Shown here piece by piece: positions 18,331 to 27,702 of a stretch of 64,000 nt of DNA. Where the stretch lies: positions 2,271,524-2,335,523 of the forward strand of contig NZ_AP027042.1 in assembly GCF_027924605.1 (NCBI RefSeq), read 5' to 3'. This DNA is from Dyella sp. GSA-30 (lineage in GTDB: Bacteria; Pseudomonadota; Gammaproteobacteria; Xanthomonadales; Rhodanobacteraceae). Position numbers and translations under genes: made by a program. Positions within the stretch are counted from its first letter, which is position 1. The number at the start of each line of letters is the position of its first letter. Below the pieces are notes generated by a model that was given only the letters and a program-made list of their open reading frames with translations, searched no databases and was not told where the DNA came from.

Positions 18331-18996
18331 ATGCATATCTTGGTAGTAGAGGACGACGTGCCGCTGGGAACCGCGATCCAGCGCGCCTTGACGCGCCTGA
18401 GCTATACGGTCAGTTGGTTCCGTGACGGCAAGGAAGCCAGCCTGGCATTGCGCGACCAGACCGCCGATCTGGTACTGCTGGACCTTGGCCTGCCCGGCAA
18501 GGACGGCTTTGACCTGCTGGTCGAGGCGCGCCGCATGCATGTGAAAACCCCGATCATCGTGATGACGGCACGCGATGGCCTGGATGCGCGCGTTCGAGGC
18601 CTGGATGCCGGCGCCGACGATTACCTGATCAAGCCGTTCCATCTGGACGAGCTGGCGGCGCGTATCCGCTCGCTCGCACGGCGAGCGCAGGGCCTGGCGG
18701 CCAACACCATCGAGGTGGGGGCGATCGGCATGGATATGGGCACGCTGCAGGTGACGTTTCGTGGCGAACCGGTGGAACTGACCAAGCGCGAATTTTCGCT
18801 GCTGCAGATACTGATGGAGCGTGCCGGTCGCATCGTGCGCCGCGAAAGCCTCGAAAACTCGCTCTATGGCCTGGATACCGAAGTGGGCACCGGCGCACTG
18901 GACGTGCTGATTCACGCGCTGCGTCGCAAGCTCAGCTTCGACACGATCAAGACCGTCCGTGGCTTCGGCTACATGATTCCGCTGGAGCCCAAATGA
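18331..18996 (+). CDS. OmpR-family response regulator
   Basis: A 221-residue regulator. The receiver domain has the acidic pair E7/D8/D9, phospho-acceptor D51 in LLDLGLPG, the switch threonine in IIVMTARD and the lysine in LIKPF. The C-terminal winged helix runs from ELTKREFSLLQ to RTVRGFGYMIPL. The wording is closest to the QseB/PmrA/PhoP group. The gene overlaps its kinase partner by 4 bases. An imperfect inverted repeat (CCCGGG-ataatt-CCGGGG) at 18292-18309 just upstream may be an operator. Confidence 0.94.
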   Translation: MHILVVEDDVPLGTAIQRALTRLSYTVSWFRDGKEASLALRDQTADLVLLDLGLPGKDGFDLLVEARRMHVKTPIIVMTARDGLDARVRGLDAGADDYLIKPFHLDELAARIRSLARRAQGLAANTIEVGAIGMDMGTLQVTFRGEPVELTKREFSLLQILMERAGRIVRRESLENSLYGLDTEVGTGALDVLIHALRRKLSFDTIKTVRGFGYMIPLEPK

Positions 18997-20405
18997 CTGC
19001 GCCGAGCCTGAGCTCCCGGCTGCGTTGGCTGATCATTGCCGTGCTGGCGGCAGTACTGGTGCCGTTGGCCGTTCTCAGTTTCAAGCGCACGCTATCGGAA
19101 GTGGACGAGCTTTCCGATGGACGTCTTGCACAATCGGCGCGCACGCTCGATGTGTTGATCGAGCATGCGGGCGTGAATGTGCTGCGCAGCAAGGACGGCG
19201 AGATGGTGCAGGTGCCGATCAAGCCAGCCGATACCAACACCGTCACGTTGTATGGGCATACCTACGAATCGGAGGTGGGATTCCAGGTATTCGATGCCCA
19301 TGGCCAGATGATCCTGGCCACGGCGAATCTTGCAACGATGCTGCCGCCCGCACCGCATGAAGTCGGCTTTCAGGATGTGCGCCATGCCGGTTATCGATGG
19401 CGGGTATTTACGCTGGCGAGCAATCCCGACGGTGTCACCATTCGCGCGGCGGAACGATACGACAGCCGGCACGACATCACGCAGGCTCTGCTGATCGAGC
19501 ATGGCGTGCCCTTGATCATCGGCCTTCCGCTGCTGGCGCTATTGGTAGGGCTGGCCATACGTCGCGGGCTGCGACCGCTGTCGCGGCTGGCTCAACTGTT
19601 GTCGACGCGTGAAGTCGGCAGCCATGCGCCGGTGCTCCTGCCGCGCGCGCCGCAGGAGCTGCAGCCCGTACTGACCGCGTTGAACGACCAGCTTTCGCGA
19701 CTCGATGACGCGCTCGAACGCGAACGTCGCTTCAGCGCCGATGTCGCTCATGAGCTGCGTACACCGTTGGCGTCGACCATGATCAATCTGGAAAACGCCA
19801 TGGCGAGCAGCGACCCCGGCGAGGCAGGTGCTGCCTTGCAGGGTGCGCAGGAGTGTCTGGTATCGCTGGCGCGTCGCACCGAGCAATTGCTGGCACTGGC
19901 GCGACTCGAATCGAGCCTGCGCGCAACGCAGCGGACAAGCATCGATCTGGCCAGCGTCGCCAGCGCGGTGATCGAGGAAATGGCGCCCTTGATCGCCGAC
20001 AGCGGTGTGGAGCTCAGCGTCTTGCCGTTGCCGGACGACCTGATCGTGCAGGGTGACGAAACCGCGCTGCGCGCACTGCTGCGCAACCTGATCGAGAACG
20101 CGCTGCGACATGTGCCCGCGGGTGGTCAGGTGCAGCTGTCGATGGAGAAGACAGCGCTGGATGTCTGGATCGACGTGATCGACGACGGTCCGGGTATTCC
20201 CCCCGAGCGTCGAGAGGAAGTCTTTGCCCGTTTTCATCGCGAGTCCAGCAGCCGCGGCGAGGGCTACGGGCTGGGGCTGTCGATCGTGCAGCGCGCCGCC
20301 CAGTTGCACGGGGCGACGATCCAGTTGCTCGATTCGCCGTTTGGTCATGGCTTGCGTGTTCGTGTGGCCATTCCCCGTGAAGCCGCGGCTGCGGGAAATC
20401 CCTAA
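18993..20405 (+). CDS. Sensor histidine kinase, two-component system
   Basis: A 470-residue inner-membrane kinase. It has an N-terminal membrane helix (WLIIAVLAAVLVPLAVLSF), a periplasmic sensor of about 145 residues, a second helix (GVPLIIGLPLLALLVGLAI) and the phospho-acceptor H253 in ADVAHELRTPLAS. The ATPase domain has the N box LRNLIENALRHVP, G1 IDDGPGIPPE and G2 GYGLGLSIVQRAA. It pairs with the regulator upstream. It is the last gene before an RND efflux operon 147 bases downstream, a plausible target. Confidence 0.94.
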   Translation: MTAPSLSSRLRWLIIAVLAAVLVPLAVLSFKRTLSEVDELSDGRLAQSARTLDVLIEHAGVNVLRSKDGEMVQVPIKPADTNTVTLYGHTYESEVGFQVFDAHGQMILATANLATMLPPAPHEVGFQDVRHAGYRWRVFTLASNPDGVTIRAAERYDSRHDITQALLIEHGVPLIIGLPLLALLVGLAIRRGLRPLSRLAQLLSTREVGSHAPVLLPRAPQELQPVLTALNDQLSRLDDALERERRFSADVAHELRTPLASTMINLENAMASSDPGEAGAALQGAQECLVSLARRTEQLLALARLESSLRATQRTSIDLASVASAVIEEMAPLIADSGVELSVLPLPDDLIVQGDETALRALLRNLIENALRHVPAGGQVQLSMEKTALDVWIDVIDDGPGIPPERREEVFARFHRESSSRGEGYGLGLSIVQRAAQLHGATIQLLDSPFGHGLRVRVAIPREAAAAGNP

Positions 20406-20418
20406 AACCTCTCCTATC

Positions 20419-20444
20419 CGTCATCCCGGCCTTCGCTGGGGCGA
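20419..20444. repeat. Single degenerate REP palindrome
   Basis: CGTCATCCCGGC-cttc-GCTGGGGCGACG, a copy of the GTCATCCCGGC repeat with mismatches in the stem. It lies just after the kinase gene and before the RND operon. Confidence 0.6.
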
Positions 20445-20552
20445 CGATGAAAACGGGGGTTATTTGGGGGGAGGGGGCCATCGGTTGCAAAGTCGATGCT
20501 AAGACGCGGCTACTATCGTGGCGTCCTTAGTTTCCACTGGAGGCGGCACGCC

Positions 20553-21893
20553 TTGTTGGTACCGACCGGATCAAGAGCAGCTTGGCGAAGCGCCTCGCGT
20601 GCATGGCGATGGGGCGCGCTGGCGTTGTTATCGGGCTGTGCCACTTATCGCCCCTTGCCGCTGCCCGAACAGGCCGCTCCCAGTGCCGAACTCGGGCAAT
20701 TGACGGCTGGCCCGTTGAGCATGGCGGACGTCGAGCGCCAGGTCCTGCTCAACAATCCGGATCTGCGTACGGCACGTGCACAGCACGCCGTGGCCCAGGC
20801 GCAGATGCTGCAGGCCTCGCTGCTGCCCAACCCCTCGTTGAACGGCAGCGCCGGATACCTCATTTCCGGGGTAGGCAACGCCACCGCCTGGACGGCAGGC
20901 ATCAGCGAAAACATCCAGTCCTTGATTACCTTGCGGCCGCGCCGCGAAGCCGCGCGCGCCCAAGCCGCCGAGGTCGATGCGACACTGTTATGGGAAGAGT
21001 GGCAGGTGATCGGCAAGGCGCGTTTGCTGGTCGTGGATATCGTAGAAGATCAACGCCTGCTTGAAGTTCAGCAGGCTGCCCTGCAACGACTTGAGCAACG
21101 CAGCGAACGCCTGCGCCACAGCATCGAGCAGGGCAATAGCGAGAACCTCACGGCCACACCCGATCTGGCCGCGGCTGCCGATGCGCGTGCAGCGCTGGAC
21201 GATCTGCAGCGCCAGTTGTTGTCGCAGCGCCACGCGTTGGCTGCGTTGATGGGCGTGGCGCCGGACACCGTCATTCCCTTGCAAACGCATATCGACCTGG
21301 GTCCGCTGGATGCGGATCAAGTGCGCCAGCAAGCGGCGACGTTGGCACAGCGACGTCCCGATCTGATCGCCCTGCAACTGGGTTATCGCGCACAGGAAGC
21401 CCAGGTGCGTGCGGCGATCCTGGCGCAGTTTCCACCGCTGTCGTTCGGCTACAGCGCGTCGCAGGACAATAGTCGTGTGCGTAACGGCGGTCCGGCGATC
21501 ACCTTCGACTTGCCGATCTTCGACCGCAACCAGGGCAACATCGCGATCGAGCGCGCCACACGGCAGCAACTGCACGATGAATATGCCATTCGCCTGCAGA
21601 CCTCGCGCGACGAAGTGCTGGCTTTGCTGGCCGAGCATGCGCAGCTCGATGCACAGCGAACAGCGCTGGTCCCGCTGAATATCGATGCCGAGCATCGCAT
21701 GGCGCAGGCCGATAGCGCCTGGCACGCCGGGCTGATCGACATGCGCAGTTACGTGGACGTCGCAACGGCCGTTTCCAGCCGACAGGCCGCGATGATCACG
21801 TTGGAAAAGAACCAATACGAAGGGCAGGTGGCGTTGGCCACCCTGCTTGGCGCGGGCATGCCCGACGCGCTGCCACATGAGGTGACCGAGTGA
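20553..21893 (+). CDS. Outer-membrane efflux lipoprotein of RND system (TolC family)
   Basis: The outer-membrane channel. The preferred start is TTG, nine bases after GGAGG, which gives a 446-residue protein with a lipoprotein signal (WRSASRAWRWGALALLSGC). An ATG 57 bases upstream lacks a binding site. The two TolC repeats begin near VERQVLLNNPDLRTARAQHAVAQAQM and TLAQRRPDLIALQLGYRAQEAQVRAAI. The R-R-P-D-L and F-D-L-P-I-F-D-R-N-Q wording is typical of CusC/CzcC-like channels. The stop overlaps the adaptor start by 4 bases. Confidence 0.88.
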   Translation: MLVPTGSRAAWRSASRAWRWGALALLSGCATYRPLPLPEQAAPSAELGQLTAGPLSMADVERQVLLNNPDLRTARAQHAVAQAQMLQASLLPNPSLNGSAGYLISGVGNATAWTAGISENIQSLITLRPRREAARAQAAEVDATLLWEEWQVIGKARLLVVDIVEDQRLLEVQQAALQRLEQRSERLRHSIEQGNSENLTATPDLAAAADARAALDDLQRQLLSQRHALAALMGVAPDTVIPLQTHIDLGPLDADQVRQQAATLAQRRPDLIALQLGYRAQEAQVRAAILAQFPPLSFGYSASQDNSRVRNGGPAITFDLPIFDRNQGNIAIERATRQQLHDEYAIRLQTSRDEVLALLAEHAQLDAQRTALVPLNIDAEHRMAQADSAWHAGLIDMRSYVDVATAVSSRQAAMITLEKNQYEGQVALATLLGAGMPDALPHEVTE

Positions 21894-22930
21894 ACCGTCG
21901 TAGCTGTTATTTCTTGCCCTGGGTGCTGATTCTGGCCGGTTGCGGGCAGCAGCCCGACACCGCGCCCGAGCCTGCGCGCGCCGAAGTCCAGGCGGTGCCG
22001 GTGGCGCAGGCGAGCCTGCCCGACAGCGTACCTGCGTACGGCATGGCGATACCGGCACCGGACGCCAAAACCACACTCAACGTACAGGTGGCAGGAGTGG
22101 TGACGCGTTTGGATGTTTCTCAGGGACTGGCGGTCAAGCGTGGCCAGCGTTTGCTCACGCTGAGCCTGACCCCGGCGGCGGTCGCGGCCTATCGGCAAGC
22201 GCAGAGTGCGGTACGCGTAGCCGACGATGCACGGGTACACACCGAGCAACTGCTGGCTCAGCAATTGGCGACGCGCGACCAGCTCAACCAGGCAAACAAG
22301 GCAGCCAGCGACGCGCGCACGAATCTCGATGCTTTGCGCCAGCAGCAGGGTGACGGCCCGACGATAAACATCACTGCACCGTTCGACGGCGTTGTCGAAA
22401 GCGTGTCGGTCGCCCAAGGCGACGCTCTGCAAGCGGGCGCTGCGTTGCTTGCGTTGACTCAGCCGGAACGGGTCATCGTGCGCGTGGGTGTCGAACTCGA
22501 CGCATTGGGCAAGGTTGCGTCCGGCGAGAGCGCGACACTGACCCCGTTGGGCGGCGGGCAGCCGATCACGGGCAAGGTTACGCGTGTGGCGACAGCACTC
22601 GATCCGCATACCCATCAGCTCGACGTGGATATCGCAGCGGACCAGCCGATCATCGGTGGTGCGGGTTTTCGCGCCGACATTGTCACTGGCCGGCAACAAG
22701 GCTGGCTGGTGCCACGCGATGCGCTCGTCGGCGACGACCAGGACTGGCAGGTCTATCAGGTCGATGGCGATAAGGCAGTACGGGTGCCGGTCAAGGTGTT
22801 GGGCGAGCAGGGCGAGAAAAGCGTGGTCGCTGGAGCGCTCGATGCCAAGCGTCCCTTGATAACAGTGGGCGCGACGCAACTCGATGATGGCATGGCCGTG
22901 CACGTCGCGGCGGCGGGAGCTGCGCAATGA
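21890..22930 (+). CDS. RND efflux periplasmic adaptor lipoprotein
   Basis: A 346-residue membrane-fusion protein with lipoprotein signal PWVLILAGC. The lipoyl half is in VAGVVTRLDVSQGLAVKRGQRLLTL and the second half in ITAPFDGVVESVSVAQGDALQAGAALL, with only a short hairpin between. The beta-barrel segment contains DPHTHQLDVDIAAD. No metal-binding N- or C-terminal extension of the CusB type is present. It overlaps both neighbours by 4 bases, so all three pump parts are translated together. Confidence 0.92.
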   Translation: MNRRSCYFLPWVLILAGCGQQPDTAPEPARAEVQAVPVAQASLPDSVPAYGMAIPAPDAKTTLNVQVAGVVTRLDVSQGLAVKRGQRLLTLSLTPAAVAAYRQAQSAVRVADDARVHTEQLLAQQLATRDQLNQANKAASDARTNLDALRQQQGDGPTINITAPFDGVVESVSVAQGDALQAGAALLALTQPERVIVRVGVELDALGKVASGESATLTPLGGGQPITGKVTRVATALDPHTHQLDVDIAADQPIIGGAGFRADIVTGRQQGWLVPRDALVGDDQDWQVYQVDGDKAVRVPVKVLGEQGEKSVVAGALDAKRPLITVGATQLDDGMAVHVAAAGAAQ

Positions 22931-25900
22931 ACCCAGCGTCATGGTTGTCACGCCATGCGCGCACGCTGGTCATCGTCACGCTTGCCTTAGCGATCGCGGG
23001 TCTGATCGCCGCGATCGGTCTGCCGGTCGGTCTGTTTCCGCAGGTATCGTTTCCGCGCGTGGTGGTCGATCTGGATGCGGGCGATCGCCCGGCCGACCAG
23101 ACCGCACTGCTGTTGACGCGGCCGGTGGAGGAAGCCATCCGTACCGTGCCTGGTGTGGCCGGACTGCGTTCGGAGACCACGCGCGGTTCGGCGCAGATTT
23201 CGATCGACTTCGGTTGGGGGCGCGATATGACGGCGTCGACCCTGTTGGTCGATGCGGCCATTGCCAAAGTGCTGCCGACGCTGCCCAGCGGTAGTTCGTA
23301 TGGTGTGCGGCGGATGGATCCCACCGTATTTCCGATCATCTCTTATGCGCTGCAGGCGGACAGGATGTCGCCCGTCGCATTGCGCGACCTTGCGCAGTAT
23401 CAGATCGTGCCGTTGCTCGCTTCCGTGCCCGGGTTGGCGCGCGTCGACGTGCAAGGCGGCGAAACCGCGGAGATCCAGGTCGAGTCCGATCCGCATCGCC
23501 TGGCCAGCTACGATCTTGGTCTTGCCGATCTGGTGAGCGCCTTGAACAAGGCCAATGTGCTGCAGGCCGTTGGGCGCGTGCAGGATCACAACAAACTCTA
23601 TCTTGTCGTCGCCGATCACTCGTTGCATGGCGTGGAGGCGATCGGCAATGTCGTGGTCAAGAGCGAGGCCGGCCGGCAAGTGAAGCTGTCCGACGTCGCT
23701 ACCGTGCGCAACGGCTATGTACCGCAGTGGATCAAGGTGGCCGAAGACGGCAAGCCGGCGGTGTTGTTCAACGTCTATGAGCAGCCGGACGGCAACGCCG
23801 TGCAGGTCGCCGCGCAGGTGCGCCAGCGTCTGACGCAGTTGCATCTGCCACCCGGCGTGCGTCTGGTGAACTGGTACGACCAGAGCGAACTGGTGGTGGA
23901 GTCGGCCGACGGCGTGCGCGACGCGATCGTCATTGGCCTCGTTCTGGCCGCTGTCGTGCTGCTGGTGTTCTTGCGCAACTTGCGTATCACCGTCATCGCC
24001 TTGCTGGTGGTGCCGGCCACCCTGGCCATCACCGTGTTGTTGCTGCATGTGATGGGCATGAGCTTCAACATCATGACGCTGGGCGGCATGGCTGCAGCGG
24101 TCGGGCTGGTGATCGACGACGCGATCGTGATGATCGAGCATATTGCGCGACGCGCGGGTGCCAGGGAAGGTGGTGGCGTCGACGCGGTGCTCCCAGCGGC
24201 AAGGGAGTTTATCCGCCCCTTGTCGGGCTCCAGTCTGGCGACCTTGATCGTATTCGTACCGCTGGGTTTTCTCGACGGCGTGACCGGCGCGTTTTCCAAG
24301 GCCTTGTCGATCACCATGGCGTGCGCGCTGATCGTCTCCTGGTCGATCACTGTCTTGATCGTGCCGGTGCTGGCGCGGCGGATGGTGGATTTCACGCGCT
24401 GGCACGATCCCGGCTTGCACGGGCGACATCCCTTGCTGCGCACACATGGATGGATCTATCGGAAGCTGTCGGCGTCGCCGCTGTGGCTGGCGCTTGTTCT
24501 GTCGCTGTTGCTGGTGTTCGGTTATCTCGGCTACACGCATGTGGCGACCGGTTTCATGCCCTCGGTGGACGAGAGCGGCTTTGTGATGGATTACTACACC
24601 AAGCCCGGCACCTCGTTGCCGGAGAGTTCGCGGCAGATCGCGCAGATCGAAAGCATCCTGCGCGATACGCCCGAAGTGGCGACGTTTTCGCGCCGCCTGG
24701 GCACCGGCCTGGGTGGCGATCTGGGGCAGTCCTATCACGGCGATTTCTTTGTGCGCCTGAAGCCGGATCATGACCGCGCTACCGATGAAGTGATGAGCGA
24801 TGTGCGTCAGCGCATCGAGCGCGGCGTGCCTGGCGTGGATATCGAACTGGCACAGTTGATGGAAGACCTGATCGGCGATCTGACAGCGGTGCCGCAGCCG
24901 ATCGAAATCAAACTCTATGCGGTCGATCCCAGCGGCCTCGGCGACCAGGCCGACAAGGTCGCCAAGGCGATCGCCGATATCCCGGGCGTGGTCGATATCA
25001 AGAATGGCCTGCAGCTGGCCGGCGATGCTTTGAACGTCAATATCGATGCAGCCAAGGCCGCCTTCGAAGGTGTTACCGCGGACGACATTACCCAGGCGGT
25101 CGATCAGGCGTTGAGCGGTGTGGTGGCGACCCAGCTACCTGCTGCGAACAAGAGCATCGGTGTTCGTGTGCGCATGCCAGACGCGGAGCGCTGGCGTATT
25201 CCCGATCTGGCTGAGCTGCCGATTCGCGCGCCCGATGGCCATATCTTTCCGCTCAAACGCGTTGCGTCGATCGTTCCGGTCAGTGGCCAGCCGCAGATAG
25301 CTCGCGAAAACCTGCAGCCGATGGTGGCCGTCACCGCACGCATCGAAGGGCGTGGCATCAGCGCGGCGGTGGCCGATGTGCAGCAGCGTCTGGCGCGGCC
25401 TGGGTTGCTCGCCAATGGCGTGCGCTATGAACTGGGTGGTCTCTATCAACAACAGCAGATCGCCTTTGTCGGTCTGAGCAAGGTGTTTGCGCTGGCGTTG
25501 GTGGCGGAGTTCGTGCTGCTGCTGTTTCTCTACCAGCGCATCGTGCTGGCCGCGCTGGTGATCGGCTGTTCGCTGCTTTCCTCCACGGCGGTGTTCATCG
25601 CCCTGTGGATCAGTCAGGTCGATCTCAACATCACGGCGATGATGGGCATGACGATGATCATCGGCATGGGCACGGAGATGGCGATTTTCTATGTGTCCGA
25701 ATATGTCTGGCTCGAACAGCGGATGGATTCGGCGCAGGCCTTGCAGCTGGCCAGCCAGGATCGCTTGCGTCCGATCACCATGACTACCCTCGCGGCGGTT
25801 CTGACGCTGCTGCCGCTGGCGTTTGCGATCGGCCCGGGCTCCGGTATTCAGCAGCCGCTGGCTATCGCGATCATCGCTGGCCTGCTGTTGCAGTATCCGA

Positions 25901-25965
25901 TGGTATTGCTGGTGTTGCCGATTTTGATCAAGCTGGTGCTTGGGCGACCGGCCAAGGTGTCGTGA
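22927..25965 (+). CDS. RND efflux permease (AcrB superfamily)
   Basis: A 1012-residue inner-membrane proton-driven pump with the usual twelve helices and two large periplasmic loops. The first helix motif LVIVTLALAIAGLIAAIGLPVGLFP is followed by FPRVVVDLDAGDRPADQTALLLTRPVEE. Helix 4 carries the double aspartate GLVIDDAIVMIEHIARR, as in hydrophobe/amphiphile pumps; metal pumps (CzcA/CusA) normally have only one Asp here. The substrate is therefore more likely organic than a metal ion, although the channel partner looks CusC-like. It may be controlled by the two-component system upstream. Confidence 0.93.
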   Translation: MNPASWLSRHARTLVIVTLALAIAGLIAAIGLPVGLFPQVSFPRVVVDLDAGDRPADQTALLLTRPVEEAIRTVPGVAGLRSETTRGSAQISIDFGWGRDMTASTLLVDAAIAKVLPTLPSGSSYGVRRMDPTVFPIISYALQADRMSPVALRDLAQYQIVPLLASVPGLARVDVQGGETAEIQVESDPHRLASYDLGLADLVSALNKANVLQAVGRVQDHNKLYLVVADHSLHGVEAIGNVVVKSEAGRQVKLSDVATVRNGYVPQWIKVAEDGKPAVLFNVYEQPDGNAVQVAAQVRQRLTQLHLPPGVRLVNWYDQSELVVESADGVRDAIVIGLVLAAVVLLVFLRNLRITVIALLVVPATLAITVLLLHVMGMSFNIMTLGGMAAAVGLVIDDAIVMIEHIARRAGAREGGGVDAVLPAAREFIRPLSGSSLATLIVFVPLGFLDGVTGAFSKALSITMACALIVSWSITVLIVPVLARRMVDFTRWHDPGLHGRHPLLRTHGWIYRKLSASPLWLALVLSLLLVFGYLGYTHVATGFMPSVDESGFVMDYYTKPGTSLPESSRQIAQIESILRDTPEVATFSRRLGTGLGGDLGQSYHGDFFVRLKPDHDRATDEVMSDVRQRIERGVPGVDIELAQLMEDLIGDLTAVPQPIEIKLYAVDPSGLGDQADKVAKAIADIPGVVDIKNGLQLAGDALNVNIDAAKAAFEGVTADDITQAVDQALSGVVATQLPAANKSIGVRVRMPDAERWRIPDLAELPIRAPDGHIFPLKRVASIVPVSGQPQIARENLQPMVAVTARIEGRGISAAVADVQQRLARPGLLANGVRYELGGLYQQQQIAFVGLSKVFALALVAEFVLLLFLYQRIVLAALVIGCSLLSSTAVFIALWISQVDLNITAMMGMTMIIGMGTEMAIFYVSEYVWLEQRMDSAQALQLASQDRLRPITMTTLAAVLTLLPLAFAIGPGSGIQQPLAIAIIAGLLLQYPMVLLVLPILIKLVLGRPAKVS

Positions 25966-26015
25966 GGGAACGGTCGCGATTTCAGGAAATCTCGCATGAC
26001 CTCAGATTTTCCTAT

Positions 26016-26204
26016 CGTCATCCCGGCGCAGGCCGGGACCCAGTGGCATCAGTTTTCAGTTTTCGCGATACAGCTGACTTGTGCGAACTCTCGCGACAAC
26101 CGATCACAAAGCCACTGGGTTACTCACTTCGTTCGCCCCTTCGGGGCCGCCCTCCGGGCGTTCTACGCGCAAGCGCTTGTCCGGCCTGCGCCGGAATGAC
26201 GAGT
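26016..26204. repeat. Composite palindromic element bounded by two REP hairpins
   Basis: This fills most of the 294-base gap between the convergent RND and kinase genes. A REP hairpin (TCCCGGC-gcag-GCCGGGA, 26021-26038) and an inverted mate (CCGGC-ctgc-GCCGG, 26181-26194) form the ends. Between them CCCAGTGGC (26039-26047) pairs perfectly with GCCACTGGG (26111-26119). Two short hairpins follow (CCCC-ttc-GGGG at 26136-26146; CGCCC-tcc-GGGCG at 26148-26160), then AAGCGCTT. No gene is seen. Confidence 0.75.
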
Positions 26205-26259
26205 AGGGGGAGTCTTTCGAGGTTCCCTGATGTCGCGATCACACCGCAACAAGCTAGCT

Positions 26260-27702
26260 CTAGCTATTCCTGCGAGCCGTCCGCGCAGGCGGAAACACCA
26301 CCTCCACACGCAACCCGCCTTCATTTCCCCGCAAGAACAACACCTGCGCACGATGCCGTTCCGCAATACGCTGCACGATCGCCAGCCCAAGCCCCGTGCC
26401 TTCTTCACAGCTACCCGGGACGCGGAAGAACCGTTCACCCAGGCGTGCGAGAAATTCCGGCGGTACGCCCGGCCCATTGTCTTCGATGCTCAGCGATGGC
26501 CGTCCATTCGACAGACTGACCGCGACGGTCACGATGCTGCGTCGGCCGGCATAGCGCAGGCAATTGTCGAGCAGGTTGTCGAGCAGCTCCTGCAAGGTGG
26601 TGCGATCGCCATCGATCCACACCGGTTCGTTGGCGCTGTCATAGCCCAGGTCGACCCCGGCGGCGAGCGCTTCGTGCACACGCAGGCTGAGCAGGTCGGG
26701 GATCAGGCGATTGAGGTCGATGAGATCCAGCGGATGGGTTTCGTGTTCAGGTGACTGCGCACGCGTCAACGCCAGCAACTGGGTCGAGGTGCGACTGGCG
26801 CGATGCGTCAGCCGCTGGATATGTTCCAGCGCGTCGCGCACGGTGGCCGGACTGGGATCGCCTTGCGCACGCTCCACATGTACACGCAGGCCCGCCAGCG
26901 GCGTACGCAATTGATGTGCGGCATCGGCGATAAAGCGGTCCTGCAAGGCAAGCGTGCCGCGCAGGCGTGCGAACAGGCCGTCGATGGTGCGCGTCAACGG
27001 CAGGATCTCCACCGGCACATCGATATCGCCGATCGGTGCCAGATCGTGCTCGCGTGCGGCCAGGCGTTCGGTCAACGGGTCGAGCACGCGCAGGCCAATG
27101 CGTACGCCGTACCACACCAGCGCGAAGACGCCGGCGATCAACATCGCTTGCGCCGGGATGCTGAGCAGCAGGATTTCCTTGGCGCGTTCATGGCGGTCAT
27201 GCAGCGTTTCGCCGATGGTCAGGGTGAGCTGGTCCCCCGGGTCGTGGCTGCTGGGAATACGTACCGTCGCCGCGCGTACCGTGTGACGGTCGATGACGAG
27301 GTTGTAAAGCCGTGGCTCGCTATCGACGGTCAACGTCATGTCGGCGGGCGGAAGCAGTGTCTCGGTGCCGGCGAGTAAACCGTGCTTCTGGCTGCTGACG
27401 TTGAAATAATTGTGACCTTGTGGATCGTACTCGAGCAGAAACCGCGCCTGCTCGGAGATCTGGTCGTTCATGTCCTGCTTGCTGAGCATCTCCGCCAACG
27501 TCCCAACGTTGTCGGCCAGGTCGCTGTCGTGCACATGATTGGAATAGATCAACGCGCCGCTATAGGTGACCAGGCTCTCCACCAGCAGCATCAGCATCAA
27601 CGGCACCAGCAGAAACGACAGCAAGCGCCGATGCAGGCTCTGCCGGCCATCGGGCGTGAGCTTGCGGTAAAGCCAGGGCTGCGATGGCCGCGCGCGGTTC
27701 AT
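26260..27702 (-). CDS. Sensor histidine kinase (TctE/QseC-like)
   Basis: A 480-residue kinase. It has an N-terminal helix (LLSFLLVPLMLMLLVESLVTYSGALIY), a periplasmic segment of about 130 residues resembling the 2CSK_N domain of TctE, and a second helix (LLLSIPAQAMLIAGVFALVWYGVRIGL). A HAMP-like linker, H263 in AAHQLRTPLAGL, the N box LLDNLLDNCLRYAG and G boxes IEDNGPGVPPE and GTGLGLAIVQRIA follow. Its start overlaps the stop of the regulator gene by 4 bases. TctDE usually controls tricarboxylate transport, but no tctCBA genes are nearby. Confidence 0.92.
   Translation of the reverse strand: MNRARPSQPWLYRKLTPDGRQSLHRRLLSFLLVPLMLMLLVESLVTYSGALIYSNHVHDSDLADNVGTLAEMLSKQDMNDQISEQARFLLEYDPQGHNYFNVSSQKHGLLAGTETLLPPADMTLTVDSEPRLYNLVIDRHTVRAATVRIPSSHDPGDQLTLTIGETLHDRHERAKEILLLSIPAQAMLIAGVFALVWYGVRIGLRVLDPLTERLAAREHDLAPIGDIDVPVEILPLTRTIDGLFARLRGTLALQDRFIADAAHQLRTPLAGLRVHVERAQGDPSPATVRDALEHIQRLTHRASRTSTQLLALTRAQSPEHETHPLDLIDLNRLIPDLLSLRVHEALAAGVDLGYDSANEPVWIDGDRTTLQELLDNLLDNCLRYAGRRSIVTVAVSLSNGRPSLSIEDNGPGVPPEFLARLGERFFRVPGSCEEGTGLGLAIVQRIAERHRAQVLFLRGNEGGLRVEVVFPPARTARRNS

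Noticed and set aside
20496-20552. ATG start for the RND channel gene
   Set aside because: It has no ribosome binding site, whereas the TTG at 20553 has GGAGG at good spacing and gives a normal lipoprotein signal length.
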